DNA from: an uncultured Polyangiaceae bacterium
Lineage (GTDB): Bacteria > Myxococcota_A > Polyangia > Polyangiales > Houyiibacteriaceae
Direction: 5' to 3'
Length of the DNA stretch: 5,503 nt
Assembly: GCA_947259605.1 (NCBI GenBank)
Contig: CAMYMX010000276.1
Span: 1-5,503 of the forward strand
Below the pieces are notes generated by a model. The model worked only from the letters and a program-made list of their open reading frames with translations, made no database searches and was not told where the DNA came from. Position numbers and translations under genes: made by a program. Within the stretch, counting starts at the first letter, position 1; each line of letters begins with the position of its first letter. Below are positions 1 through 5,385 of the stretch, piece after piece.

Positions 1-557
1 CAGGCGCGGAGTACGATCATCCGGCCAAACATCATCTTCGAGCGTTCAAGCTGGTTCGCGACAACAACATCGCGGTGACGATCCATGCCGGTGAGGCCTA
101 TGGTCCCGCATCGATTCACCAAGCCATCCACGTCTGCGGCGCGCACCGCATCGGCCATGGTTGCCGGCTTCGCGAGGACGGCGACCTGCTGCACTACGTC
201 AATGACCATCGCATTGCGCTCGAGTGCTGTCCGTCGTCGAATGTCCAGACCGGCGCGGTCAAAGACCTTCGAACGCACCCACTCAAGCTCTATCACGACC
301 TCGGCTTACGCGTGACGATCAACACCGACAACCGTCTCATCGCGGACACGACCGTGTCGCGCGAGCTCTGGCTTTGCCACAGCCGAATGGGCATGGATCG
401 CGAAGACATTAATCGCATGATCATCAACGGCTTCAAGGCAGCGTTCCTGCCGTTTCACCAGAAGCAGACTATGGTGCGGGCGGTGTTCCGGGAGCTTTCC
501 AGCGAAGCACAGGCTTCCGAGCAGCCTGGGTCTCATCCAGCCGACGCAAACGCGTAA
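1..557 (+). CDS. add: Adenosine deaminase, C-terminal part (5' end outside window)
   Basis: Zinc enzyme of the amidohydrolase superfamily that converts adenosine to inosine plus ammonia in purine salvage. The frame is open from base 3 to a TAA at 555-557. Visible family motifs are HAGE (84-95, with the catalytic Glu), RIGHG (147-161, with the catalytic His), ECCPSSN, and TINTDNR, whose Asp at 327-329 is the expected metal ligand. The second Asp of the classical TDD motif is Asn here, as in the TDNRL-type deaminases of actinobacteria and relatives. The N-terminal part with the HxH zinc motif lies outside the window. The conserved fold ends near the MVRAVFREL stretch (471-497). A low-complexity tail of about 19 residues then runs antisense into the end of gcvPB. 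Assignment as adenosine deaminase is strong. Adenine deaminase or an adenosine deaminase-like enzyme of other specificity cannot be fully excluded from this fragment. Confidence 0.92.
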   Translation, partial: GAEYDHPAKHHLRAFKLVRDNNIAVTIHAGEAYGPASIHQAIHVCGAHRIGHGCRLREDGDLLHYVNDHRIALECCPSSNVQTGAVKDLRTHPLKLYHDLGLRVTINTDNRLIADTTVSRELWLCHSRMGMDREDINRMIINGFKAAFLPFHQKQTMVRAVFRELSSEAQASEQPGSHPADANA

Positions 558-1965
558 CCTGTGGCGCCAACTTGACGCGGTCTGGCTCGGCGGTCGCCTC
601 GTCGCTGATTGTCTTCATGACTTCTACGAACTCGTCGAGGGTTTGAAGGCTCTCGGTTTCGGTCGGCTCGATGAGCATTGCGCCCTTCACAACCAGCGGG
701 AAATACACCGTCGGCGGGTGAAAGCCGTAATCCATGAGCCGCTTTGCGACGTCCATCGTCGTGACGTGCGACTCCTTGAGGTGGCGGTCACTGATCACCA
801 CTTCGTGCATGCAGATGCGCTCGTAGGGAACATGCCAGACCTCGCCCAGGCAGACTCGCAGATAATTGGCATTGAGCACCGCTAGCTCGGTCGCCTGCTT
901 CAAGCCTTCGGCGCCCATCTCCCGGAGGTAGGCGTAGGCCCGCACCATCATACCGAAGTTGCCTTGAAACGATCGCAGCCTGCCGACCGAAGCCGGCCGG
1001 CTGTCGTAGTCGAGGACGAAACGCCCGTCCCGCTGCTCTACGACCGGGACCGGTGCATAGGGATCGAGGAGCGCCTTGTAGCCCACCGGACCGCAGCCGG
1101 GGCCGCCGCCGCCGTGGGGGGTGGTGAAGGTTTTGTGCAGATTGAACTGCATGACGTCGATCCCCAGGTCGCCTGGCCGAGCTTTGCCCATCAAGGCATT
1201 GAGGTTCGCGCCGTCGCCGTAGACGAGGCCGCCCTTGCTATGCACGAGCTCGGAGATCGACGCCATCTCTGATTCGAAGAGGCCCACGGTGTTCGGGTTG
1301 GTGGCCATGACGGCCGCGACGTCGTCGTCGACAAACGGCGCCAACGCATCCGTGGTGACGATCCCTTCCTCGCCCACGGGAAACGGTACCGCCTCCAGGC
1401 CGTTGAGCGCACACGACGCCGGATTGGTTCCATGCGCGGTGTCGGGGATCAGCACCTTCTTCGGGTCGCGACCCTGGGCTCGGTGGTACGCCCGAATCAT
1501 CATCAGGCCGGTGAGCTCGCCCTGTGCGCCTGCGGCTGGATGCAGCGACACGCGATCCATTCCGCAAACCTCGGCTAGCCCTTGCTCGAGCCGCCACATC
1601 AGCTCGAGGGCGCCTTGGACGAGCTCGTCGGGCATGTAGGGATGAAGGTTGGCAAAACCGTTCAAGCGCGCCGCCCACTCGTTGACCTTGGGGTTGTACT
1701 TCATCGTGCAACTGCCCAGCGGGTACATTCCAATGTCGATCGCGAAGTTCTGCTGGCTCAACCGGACGTAGTGGCGAACGACTTCAGGCTCGGAGACCTC
1801 TGGAAGCTGCGGCGGGCTCTGTCGCGCCATGTCGCCGAATGCTCGCTCCGGGTCGACCTGGGGAAGGTCGTCCGCGATAAGCGACGCACCGCTGCGACCT
1901 GGCGATCCCTGCTCGAAGATGAGTGGTGTCTGAAACGAAAGACCTGACGTAGCCGAGCCTGGCAT
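469..1965 (-). CDS. gcvPB: Glycine dehydrogenase (decarboxylating) subunit 2, P-protein C-terminal half
   Basis: PLP-dependent subunit of the glycine cleavage system P-protein. It decarboxylates glycine and passes the aminomethyl group to lipoylated H-protein. With the ATG at 1965 the product is 498 residues, close to the usual size of about 490 for GcvPB. Motifs in order: GSCTMKYNP (84-92), HPAAGAQGELTGL (about 142-154), DTAHGTNPAS (175-184), and NLHKTFTTPHGGGGPG, whose Lys278 should form the PLP Schiff base. The end carries the family's typical RLDETQAARKPVLRW, followed by a 9-residue extra tail. The ATG at 1965 is preferred over an upstream TTG at 1983 because GAGG sits 5 bases before it. 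The gene ends inside the convergent adenosine deaminase gene and starts 48 bases after an ArsA-type ATPase on the same strand. A working enzyme needs GcvPA, GcvH, GcvT and Lpd, none of which is in the window. Confidence 0.96.
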   Translation of the reverse strand: MPGSATSGLSFQTPLIFEQGSPGRSGASLIADDLPQVDPERAFGDMARQSPPQLPEVSEPEVVRHYVRLSQQNFAIDIGMYPLGSCTMKYNPKVNEWAARLNGFANLHPYMPDELVQGALELMWRLEQGLAEVCGMDRVSLHPAAGAQGELTGLMMIRAYHRAQGRDPKKVLIPDTAHGTNPASCALNGLEAVPFPVGEEGIVTTDALAPFVDDDVAAVMATNPNTVGLFESEMASISELVHSKGGLVYGDGANLNALMGKARPGDLGIDVMQFNLHKTFTTPHGGGGPGCGPVGYKALLDPYAPVPVVEQRDGRFVLDYDSRPASVGRLRSFQGNFGMMVRAYAYLREMGAEGLKQATELAVLNANYLRVCLGEVWHVPYERICMHEVVISDRHLKESHVTTMDVAKRLMDYGFHPPTVYFPLVVKGAMLIEPTETESLQTLDEFVEVMKTISDEATAEPDRVKLAPQVTRLRRLDETQAARKPVLRWKAPGTPPAP

Positions 1966-1970
1966 GAAAA

Positions 1971-1974
1971 CCTC
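1971..1974 (-). promoter_or_regulatory. Ribosome binding site that decides the gcvPB start
   Basis: On the minus strand GAGG stands 5 bases upstream of the ATG at 1965 (sequence GAGGTTTTCATG). The alternative TTG at 1983 lies upstream of this site and shows no comparable purine-rich stretch in front of it. This supports a 498-residue product over a 504-residue one. Confidence 0.6.
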
Positions 1975-2013
1975 GAGGTCCAAGTTAGTGCATCGTCGAC
2001 TGCCCGCAAGCGA

Positions 2014-2937
2014 TCACACTGTCTTCAGGAGGGCTTGGCTCAGCGCCTCGATGGTGGCCGGGTCCTTTTCCAAACCGTCGTAGTAGGGCAGCTCGCTCCA
2101 TGGGGCGTCGATGTGGGTACACACCTGCCGCACGGCCCGCGCCTGGACGGTTTCACGAAGAACGCGCCGCTTCCCGGCTATGGCCAGCCCGCGAATCTCG
2201 CTATCGTCTGCGAGCTCCGACGGGAGGCTTTCGAGAACGGGTCGCTCCTTTTCGGCGAAGAGCACGTTGAGCACGCGGTTGATCACGAGTCGCAGCACCG
2301 GGATCCCGAGCTCGTTCGACAAGGCATCTGAAAGCTCGATCGTTTCACTCGCAGGCATGTATTCCGGGAGCGTGACCAGGACAGCGCCGCATCGTTCGGG
2401 GTCACGGAACATTTCGACGGCACGCGCCGCATCCCTTCTCAAGAGCCCGGGGGGTGCGACGCTTTCGATGACGAATGGCACCCGAAGCATGTCGAGCGCG
2501 TGTCCAGTCGCGGGCGCGTCGACGATCACGAGATCGTAGTCCGGCTCTCCCCTCGGCGGGCAGGCGTGGTAAAACGCCTTCCCGAGCATCGACCACGCTT
2601 CGAGACCAGGGGTTCCCTTGAGGAAGGCGCGCACCAAACGGTTTTTGAAGACCGCGTTGAAGACGGCCTTCACCTTCAAGATCATCAGCCCGTATTCTTC
2701 GAGGGCCGCGTCCGGGGTCATGTTCACCACATCGAGGTTTTCGCGAATCGTGACGATTTCCGAGCCAATCGGATCGGTGTCGAGAAGCTCGCTGACGCGC
2801 TCCTGGCAGTTGACGAGGGCCAATAGGACCTTCTTGCCGCGGTGACTTGCCGCAAGCGCGAGCCCAGTTGCCACGGTTGTCTTCCCGACACCGCCCTTGC
2901 CCACCACGAAAAGGAACCGCCTGTCGAGCAAATCCAT
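2014..2937 (-). CDS. ArsA/Get3-family ATPase, single domain
   Basis: Cytoplasmic P-loop ATPase of the ArsA/Get3 branch of the SIMIBI (MinD-like) class, 307 residues. The deviant Walker A GKGGVGKTT is at residues 13-21, with the signature Lys14 used for dimer contact. DAPATGH at about 140-146 corresponds to the DTAPTGH signature of ArsA and Get3, and INR at about 219-221 sits where the family has its base-recognition Asn. The body is a single ATPase domain, unlike the duplicated ArsA of arsenite pumps. No arsB, arsR or arsD is adjacent, so arsenite export is not supported. Bacterial members of this type are mostly of unknown role. The frame extends to a TTG at 3078, but that would overlap the divergent ccmC start and add 47 residues unlike the family. 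The ATG at 2937 puts the P-loop near the N-terminus as expected, though no good ribosome site precedes it. It is probably co-transcribed with gcvPB, 48 bases downstream. Confidence 0.9.
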   Translation of the reverse strand: MDLLDRRFLFVVGKGGVGKTTVATGLALAASHRGKKVLLALVNCQERVSELLDTDPIGSEIVTIRENLDVVNMTPDAALEEYGLMILKVKAVFNAVFKNRLVRAFLKGTPGLEAWSMLGKAFYHACPPRGEPDYDLVIVDAPATGHALDMLRVPFVIESVAPPGLLRRDAARAVEMFRDPERCGAVLVTLPEYMPASETIELSDALSNELGIPVLRLVINRVLNVLFAEKERPVLESLPSELADDSEIRGLAIAGKRRVLRETVQARAVRQVCTHIDAPWSELPYYDGLEKDPATIEALSQALLKTV

Positions 2938-3060
2938 CAGCGGCGTCTTTAGTAGCGCACTGCAAAAGCAGCAAGTCCGGCCGCATCTATTCGAGGAATT
3001 TGCGGGTCGGGCAGGCTGACGCCCCAGCGGCCGCATGCTAGCGTCCGCCCCAGAACAGTC
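2938..3060. promoter_or_regulatory. Divergent intergenic region between the ATPase gene and ccmC
   Basis: These 123 bases separate two genes that point away from each other, so promoters for both the minus-strand ATPase-gcvPB unit and the plus-strand ccmC operon should lie here. I see no convincing sigma70 -35/-10 pair on either strand. The stretch holds a run of overlapping short palindromes (GCGGCCGC, GCATGC, GCTAGC at 3027-3042), a second copy of GGCCGCAT (2979-2986 and 3029-3036), and a 4-bp stem with an AAAA loop (2960-2971). The promoter role is inferred from gene orientation, not from recognised boxes. Confidence 0.5.
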
Positions 3061-3759
3061 ATGAACCGTCCACGACAATCCGGAAGCTCCACCGCCTGGT
3101 CGCTGATCTCATTCGCGACGCTCGCGCTCTTTGCCGTAACCCTTTACACGATTTTCGTCGTTGCCCCCGTCGAGCAACAGATGGGGATCGTTCAGAAGAT
3201 CTTCTATTTTCACGTTCCGAGTGCCTATGCGATGTATATCGGCTTCGGCGTATCGGCCGTGGGCAGCGCGGGGTACCTCCTCAAGCGTGACCCCAAGTGG
3301 GACGCCTTGGGCGTCGCAGGGGCGGAGGTCGGCTCGCTTTTCTGTCTCATCGTTTTGCTCACGGGTCCTCTCTGGGCGCGCAAGGCCTGGGGCGTTTGGT
3401 GGACTTGGGACCCGCGGCTCACGACGACGCTGCTTGCTGGAATGATCTTTGCCGCATACCTCTCGCTCCGATCGATGGGCAGCGCGGGCGAAGTCGAGAA
3501 GCGTTTCGCGGCAGGGTTGGCGCTTTTCGGGCTGGTGGACCTGCCGTTGATTCATTACAGCGTACAGCGCTGGAGGGGCGTTCACCCGACCGTCATCACC
3601 GGCAAGGGGGGCGGGCTCGAGTCGGAGATGTACTGGGCGCTCGGCCTCAGCTTCATCGCGTTCACCGGCTTGGCAGTGCTCTTGATTTGGGCTCGGGCGT
3701 CCGCTGAACGACAGCGGGAACAAACGGCCAAGCTACGGTTCGAGTTGATGCACCGATGA
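3061..3759 (+). CDS. ccmC: Cytochrome c maturation protein CcmC, haem handling
   Basis: Inner-membrane protein of cytochrome c maturation System I. With CcmA, CcmB and CcmD it loads haem onto the chaperone CcmE on the periplasmic side. The product is 232 residues, close to the usual size of about 245. Six hydrophobic segments can be read, roughly at 12-34, 52-73, 85-103, 120-138, 149-165 and 190-211. The tryptophan-rich WGVWWTWDPRLT (110-121) is the family's haem-binding WWD motif. His51 in FYFHVPSA, and His175 in RGVHPT (or His165 in LIHYSV), are the likely axial haem ligands. The ATG at 3061 has no clear ribosome site. ccmA and ccmB, which often precede ccmC, are not upstream here because the neighbour is divergent. 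It is the first gene of the plus-strand cluster. CcsA/CcmF-type proteins share the WWD motif but differ in length and flanking sequence. Confidence 0.95.
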   Translation: MNRPRQSGSSTAWSLISFATLALFAVTLYTIFVVAPVEQQMGIVQKIFYFHVPSAYAMYIGFGVSAVGSAGYLLKRDPKWDALGVAGAEVGSLFCLIVLLTGPLWARKAWGVWWTWDPRLTTTLLAGMIFAAYLSLRSMGSAGEVEKRFAAGLALFGLVDLPLIHYSVQRWRGVHPTVITGKGGGLESEMYWALGLSFIAFTGLAVLLIWARASAERQREQTAKLRFELMHR

Positions 3760-3763
3760 AGGA
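3758..3763 (+). promoter_or_regulatory. Ribosome binding site of the CcmD-like gene, overlapping the ccmC stop
   Basis: GAAGGA lies 6 bases before the ATG at 3770 and shares its first two bases with the TGA stop of ccmC (3757-3759). This arrangement favours translational coupling of the two proteins and confirms the start of the second gene. Confidence 0.65.
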
Positions 3764-3769
3764 ACTCAC

Positions 3770-4093
3770 ATGCAAGCTCTGATCGCCGCGCTCGTGCTGG
3801 GATGCACGATGCTCATCACGCCACCGGCGCTCGCCGACGAGCAGCCGGCCGAGCCGGATGTCCGGTCCGCCGAAATCGAGGAAGACGCGGCCGAGGAGAG
3901 GGCCGCACAATTCGTCGGAGTCCGCGGGCCGGAGGCCGAGAGCGTTCCCGGCGGTGCGCTCATGCTGGGCGCTTACGCGATCGTCTGGGCGCTGCTGTTT
4001 CTTTATCTGATGCGAGTGCGCGGCCTGCAGCGCAACACGGCGGAAGAGCTCGAGCGGCTCAGTGCCGAGATTCGAGCCAGCGGTGGCAGCTGA
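3770..4093 (+). CDS. ccmD: CcmD-like small membrane protein with signal peptide
   Basis: A 107-residue protein directly after ccmC, 10 bases apart. Layout: a hydrophobic N-terminal segment ending in PPALA|DEQ, read as a signal peptide cut after residue 22; an acidic linker at about 23-60 with roughly a dozen Asp/Glu; one membrane span at about 62-82; and a short cytoplasmic charged helix (RVRGLQRNTAEELERL). One span followed by a charged helix, next to ccmC, is the hallmark of CcmD, which in System I helps release haem-loaded CcmE from the CcmABC complex. Classical CcmD is about 45-70 residues and lacks a cleaved signal. This longer form resembles the alternative CcmD family seen outside the gamma-proteobacteria. 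The assignment rests on architecture and position more than on sequence identity. The predicted topology, N outside and C inside, agrees with CcmD. Confidence 0.7.
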   Translation: MQALIAALVLGCTMLITPPALADEQPAEPDVRSAEIEEDAAEERAAQFVGVRGPEAESVPGGALMLGAYAIVWALLFLYLMRVRGLQRNTAEELERLSAEIRASGGS

Positions 4094-4221
4094 TGCCATC
4101 CGTCGGCCATATCATTTACATTCCGGGCATATTGCTGATTGGCTTTGCGCTCGGGTTTCGAATGGGAGCGAAGGCCGTCAGGGCCGAGCTGGAGCGTCGC
4201 GAGCAAGAACGGCGCCGTTGA
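4093..4221 (+). CDS. 42-residue single-span membrane protein, function unknown
   Basis: The ATG at 4093 overlaps the TGA of the CcmD-like gene (TGATG), a typical sign of translational coupling, and the frame runs to a TGA at 4219-4221. The protein has a short N-terminus, one hydrophobic span at about residues 7-23 (IIYIPGILLIGFALGF), then a strongly charged helix (KAVRAELERREQERRR). The excess of Arg after the span predicts a cytoplasmic C-terminus. I do not recognise a named family. In shape it resembles CcmD itself, so it could be a second CcmD-type adaptor of the haem complex. The next gene starts only 15 bases downstream, so it sits firmly inside the operon. Length, overlap, clear membrane span and tight packing make it likely to be real. 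Confidence 0.7.
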   Translation: MPSVGHIIYIPGILLIGFALGFRMGAKAVRAELERREQERRR

Positions 4222-4223
4222 TC

Positions 4224-4229
4224 GAGAGG
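4224..4229 (+). promoter_or_regulatory. Ribosome binding site of the acyl-CoA dehydrogenase gene
   Basis: GAGAGG ends 7 bases before the ATG at 4237. It lies in the 15-base gap after the 42-residue gene and fixes the start of the dehydrogenase. Confidence 0.65.
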
Positions 4230-4236
4230 TAGCAAC

Positions 4237-5385
4237 ATGTTGGATTTCGAGTTGACCGCCGAACAGAAGGCCCTCGTGGAGGCGAGCCGCCGCTTCACGC
4301 GCGAGAAAATCATCCCCATTGCCGGGAAGGCGGACAAGACCCACGAGTTCCCGATGGACGTCTTCAAGGAGGCCTGGGAGCTCGGCTTCGTCGGGCCCAA
4401 CATTCCAGAGGCGTATGGCGGCGCGGGCATGGGCGAAGTCGATCATGTGCTTCTCACCGAGGAGCTCGCCTTCGGCTGTACGGGTATCCAGACCAGCATG
4501 ACGGCCAACGTGCTTGCTGCCACGCCGCTCCTCATCGCGGGCACCGAAGCGCAAAAGAAGAAGTATCTCGGGATGCTGACTTCCGAGCCCATCTTTGCGT
4601 CATACGCGATTACCGAATCCGTCGCGGGAAGCGATTCCGCGGGGATCCAAACGAGATGCCGCAAAGACGGCAATGACTGGATCATCAACGGAGAGAAGGT
4701 CTACATCACCAACGCGGCGTGGGCCAGCTGGTACATCGTATTCGCGACTGTCGACCCGTCGCTCCGCCACAGCGGCATCATGGGGTTCGTGATCGACCGC
4801 GATGCAAACGGCGTCACCATCGGGAAGACCGAAGACAAACTCGGCCAGCGCGCGAGCAACACCGCCGTCGTCAACTTCGAAGATGTTCGGGTTTCGTCGG
4901 ACAATGTGCTCGCCGAGGAAGGGCACGGCTTCAAGCTGGCGATGCAGACCTTCGACCGTACTCGACCTGACATTGGTGCTGGCGCTTGCGGTCTGATGCG
5001 GCGCGCCCTCGAAGAATCCATCGCCTACGCGCTCGAGCGAAAGACCTTTGGCGTTCCAATCGCCGAACATCAGATGGTTCAGGCCATGATCGCTGAGATG
5101 GGCATCAAGTACGAGGCCACCCGGCTCCTCGTCTGGAAGGCGGCCTGGCAGATCGACCAGGGCGGACGAAACTCGCTCGTGGCCTCGTACAGCAAGGCGT
5201 TCGGCGCAGACAGTGCAATGCAAGTCGCCACCGATGCGGTCCAAGTCTTCGGCGGGAACGGCTACATCACCGAATACCCGGTCGAGAAACTGATGCGCGA
5301 TGCAAAAATCCTCCAGATCTACGAAGGCACTTCCCAGATTCAACGGATGGTCATTGCGAAGAACCTGTTCGCAGGCGTCCGCTAG
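4237..5385 (+). CDS. Acyl-CoA dehydrogenase, MCAD-like
   Basis: FAD flavoenzyme that makes the alpha,beta double bond of an acyl-CoA and passes electrons to electron-transfer flavoprotein. At 382 residues it has the usual size. Order: N-terminal helical domain (1-120), beta domain with the FAD/substrate motif YAITESVAGSD (123-133), and C-terminal helical domain with ERKTFG (267-272), QVFGGNGYITEYPVEKLMRDAK (336-357) and IYEGTSQIQR (361-370). Glu363 stands where medium- and short-chain enzymes carry the catalytic base. This favours straight-chain acyl-CoA over isovaleryl or long-chain enzymes, whose base sits elsewhere. Overall it reads closest to mammalian medium-chain dehydrogenase, though chain length cannot be fixed by eye. 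One oddity is Ser in place of the near-invariant Pro of TEPxAGSD. It lies 15 bases after the 42-residue gene and its end overlaps the next gene, so it appears co-transcribed with ccmC. Confidence 0.94.
   Translation: MLDFELTAEQKALVEASRRFTREKIIPIAGKADKTHEFPMDVFKEAWELGFVGPNIPEAYGGAGMGEVDHVLLTEELAFGCTGIQTSMTANVLAATPLLIAGTEAQKKKYLGMLTSEPIFASYAITESVAGSDSAGIQTRCRKDGNDWIINGEKVYITNAAWASWYIVFATVDPSLRHSGIMGFVIDRDANGVTIGKTEDKLGQRASNTAVVNFEDVRVSSDNVLAEEGHGFKLAMQTFDRTRPDIGAGACGLMRRALEESIAYALERKTFGVPIAEHQMVQAMIAEMGIKYEATRLLVWKAAWQIDQGGRNSLVASYSKAFGADSAMQVATDAVQVFGGNGYITEYPVEKLMRDAKILQIYEGTSQIQRMVIAKNLFAGVR

Noticed and set aside
321..335. Asn in place of the second Asp in the deaminase TDD motif
   Set aside because: TDN-type motifs followed by RL are a known variant among bacterial adenosine deaminases, so this is not a sign of inactivation.
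2960..2971. CTGC-AAAA-GCAG hairpin as a terminator
   Set aside because: The stem is only four base pairs, no T-run follows on either strand, and it lies upstream of both divergent genes where a terminator makes little sense.
2402..2986. Minus-strand frame of about 194 codons over the ATPase gene
   Set aside because: It is Arg-rich, low-information sequence in another frame of the same strand, while the overlapping frame carries the clear P-loop ATPase motifs.
2938..3078. 47-residue N-terminal extension of the ATPase from a TTG at 3078
   Set aside because: It would overlap the divergent ccmC start and fill the only promoter space. The extension looks noncoding, and family members start just before the P-loop.
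3770..3805. Possible lipobox (VLGC) in the CcmD-like leader
   Set aside because: The hydrophobic stretch before the Cys is very short and lacks a positively charged start, while a good ALA|DE signal peptidase I site follows ten residues later.
3802..4092. Upstream extension of the 42-residue gene in its own frame
   Set aside because: The extension is Arg- and Gly-rich shadow sequence across the CcmD-like gene. Protein-like character begins only at the ATG at 4093.
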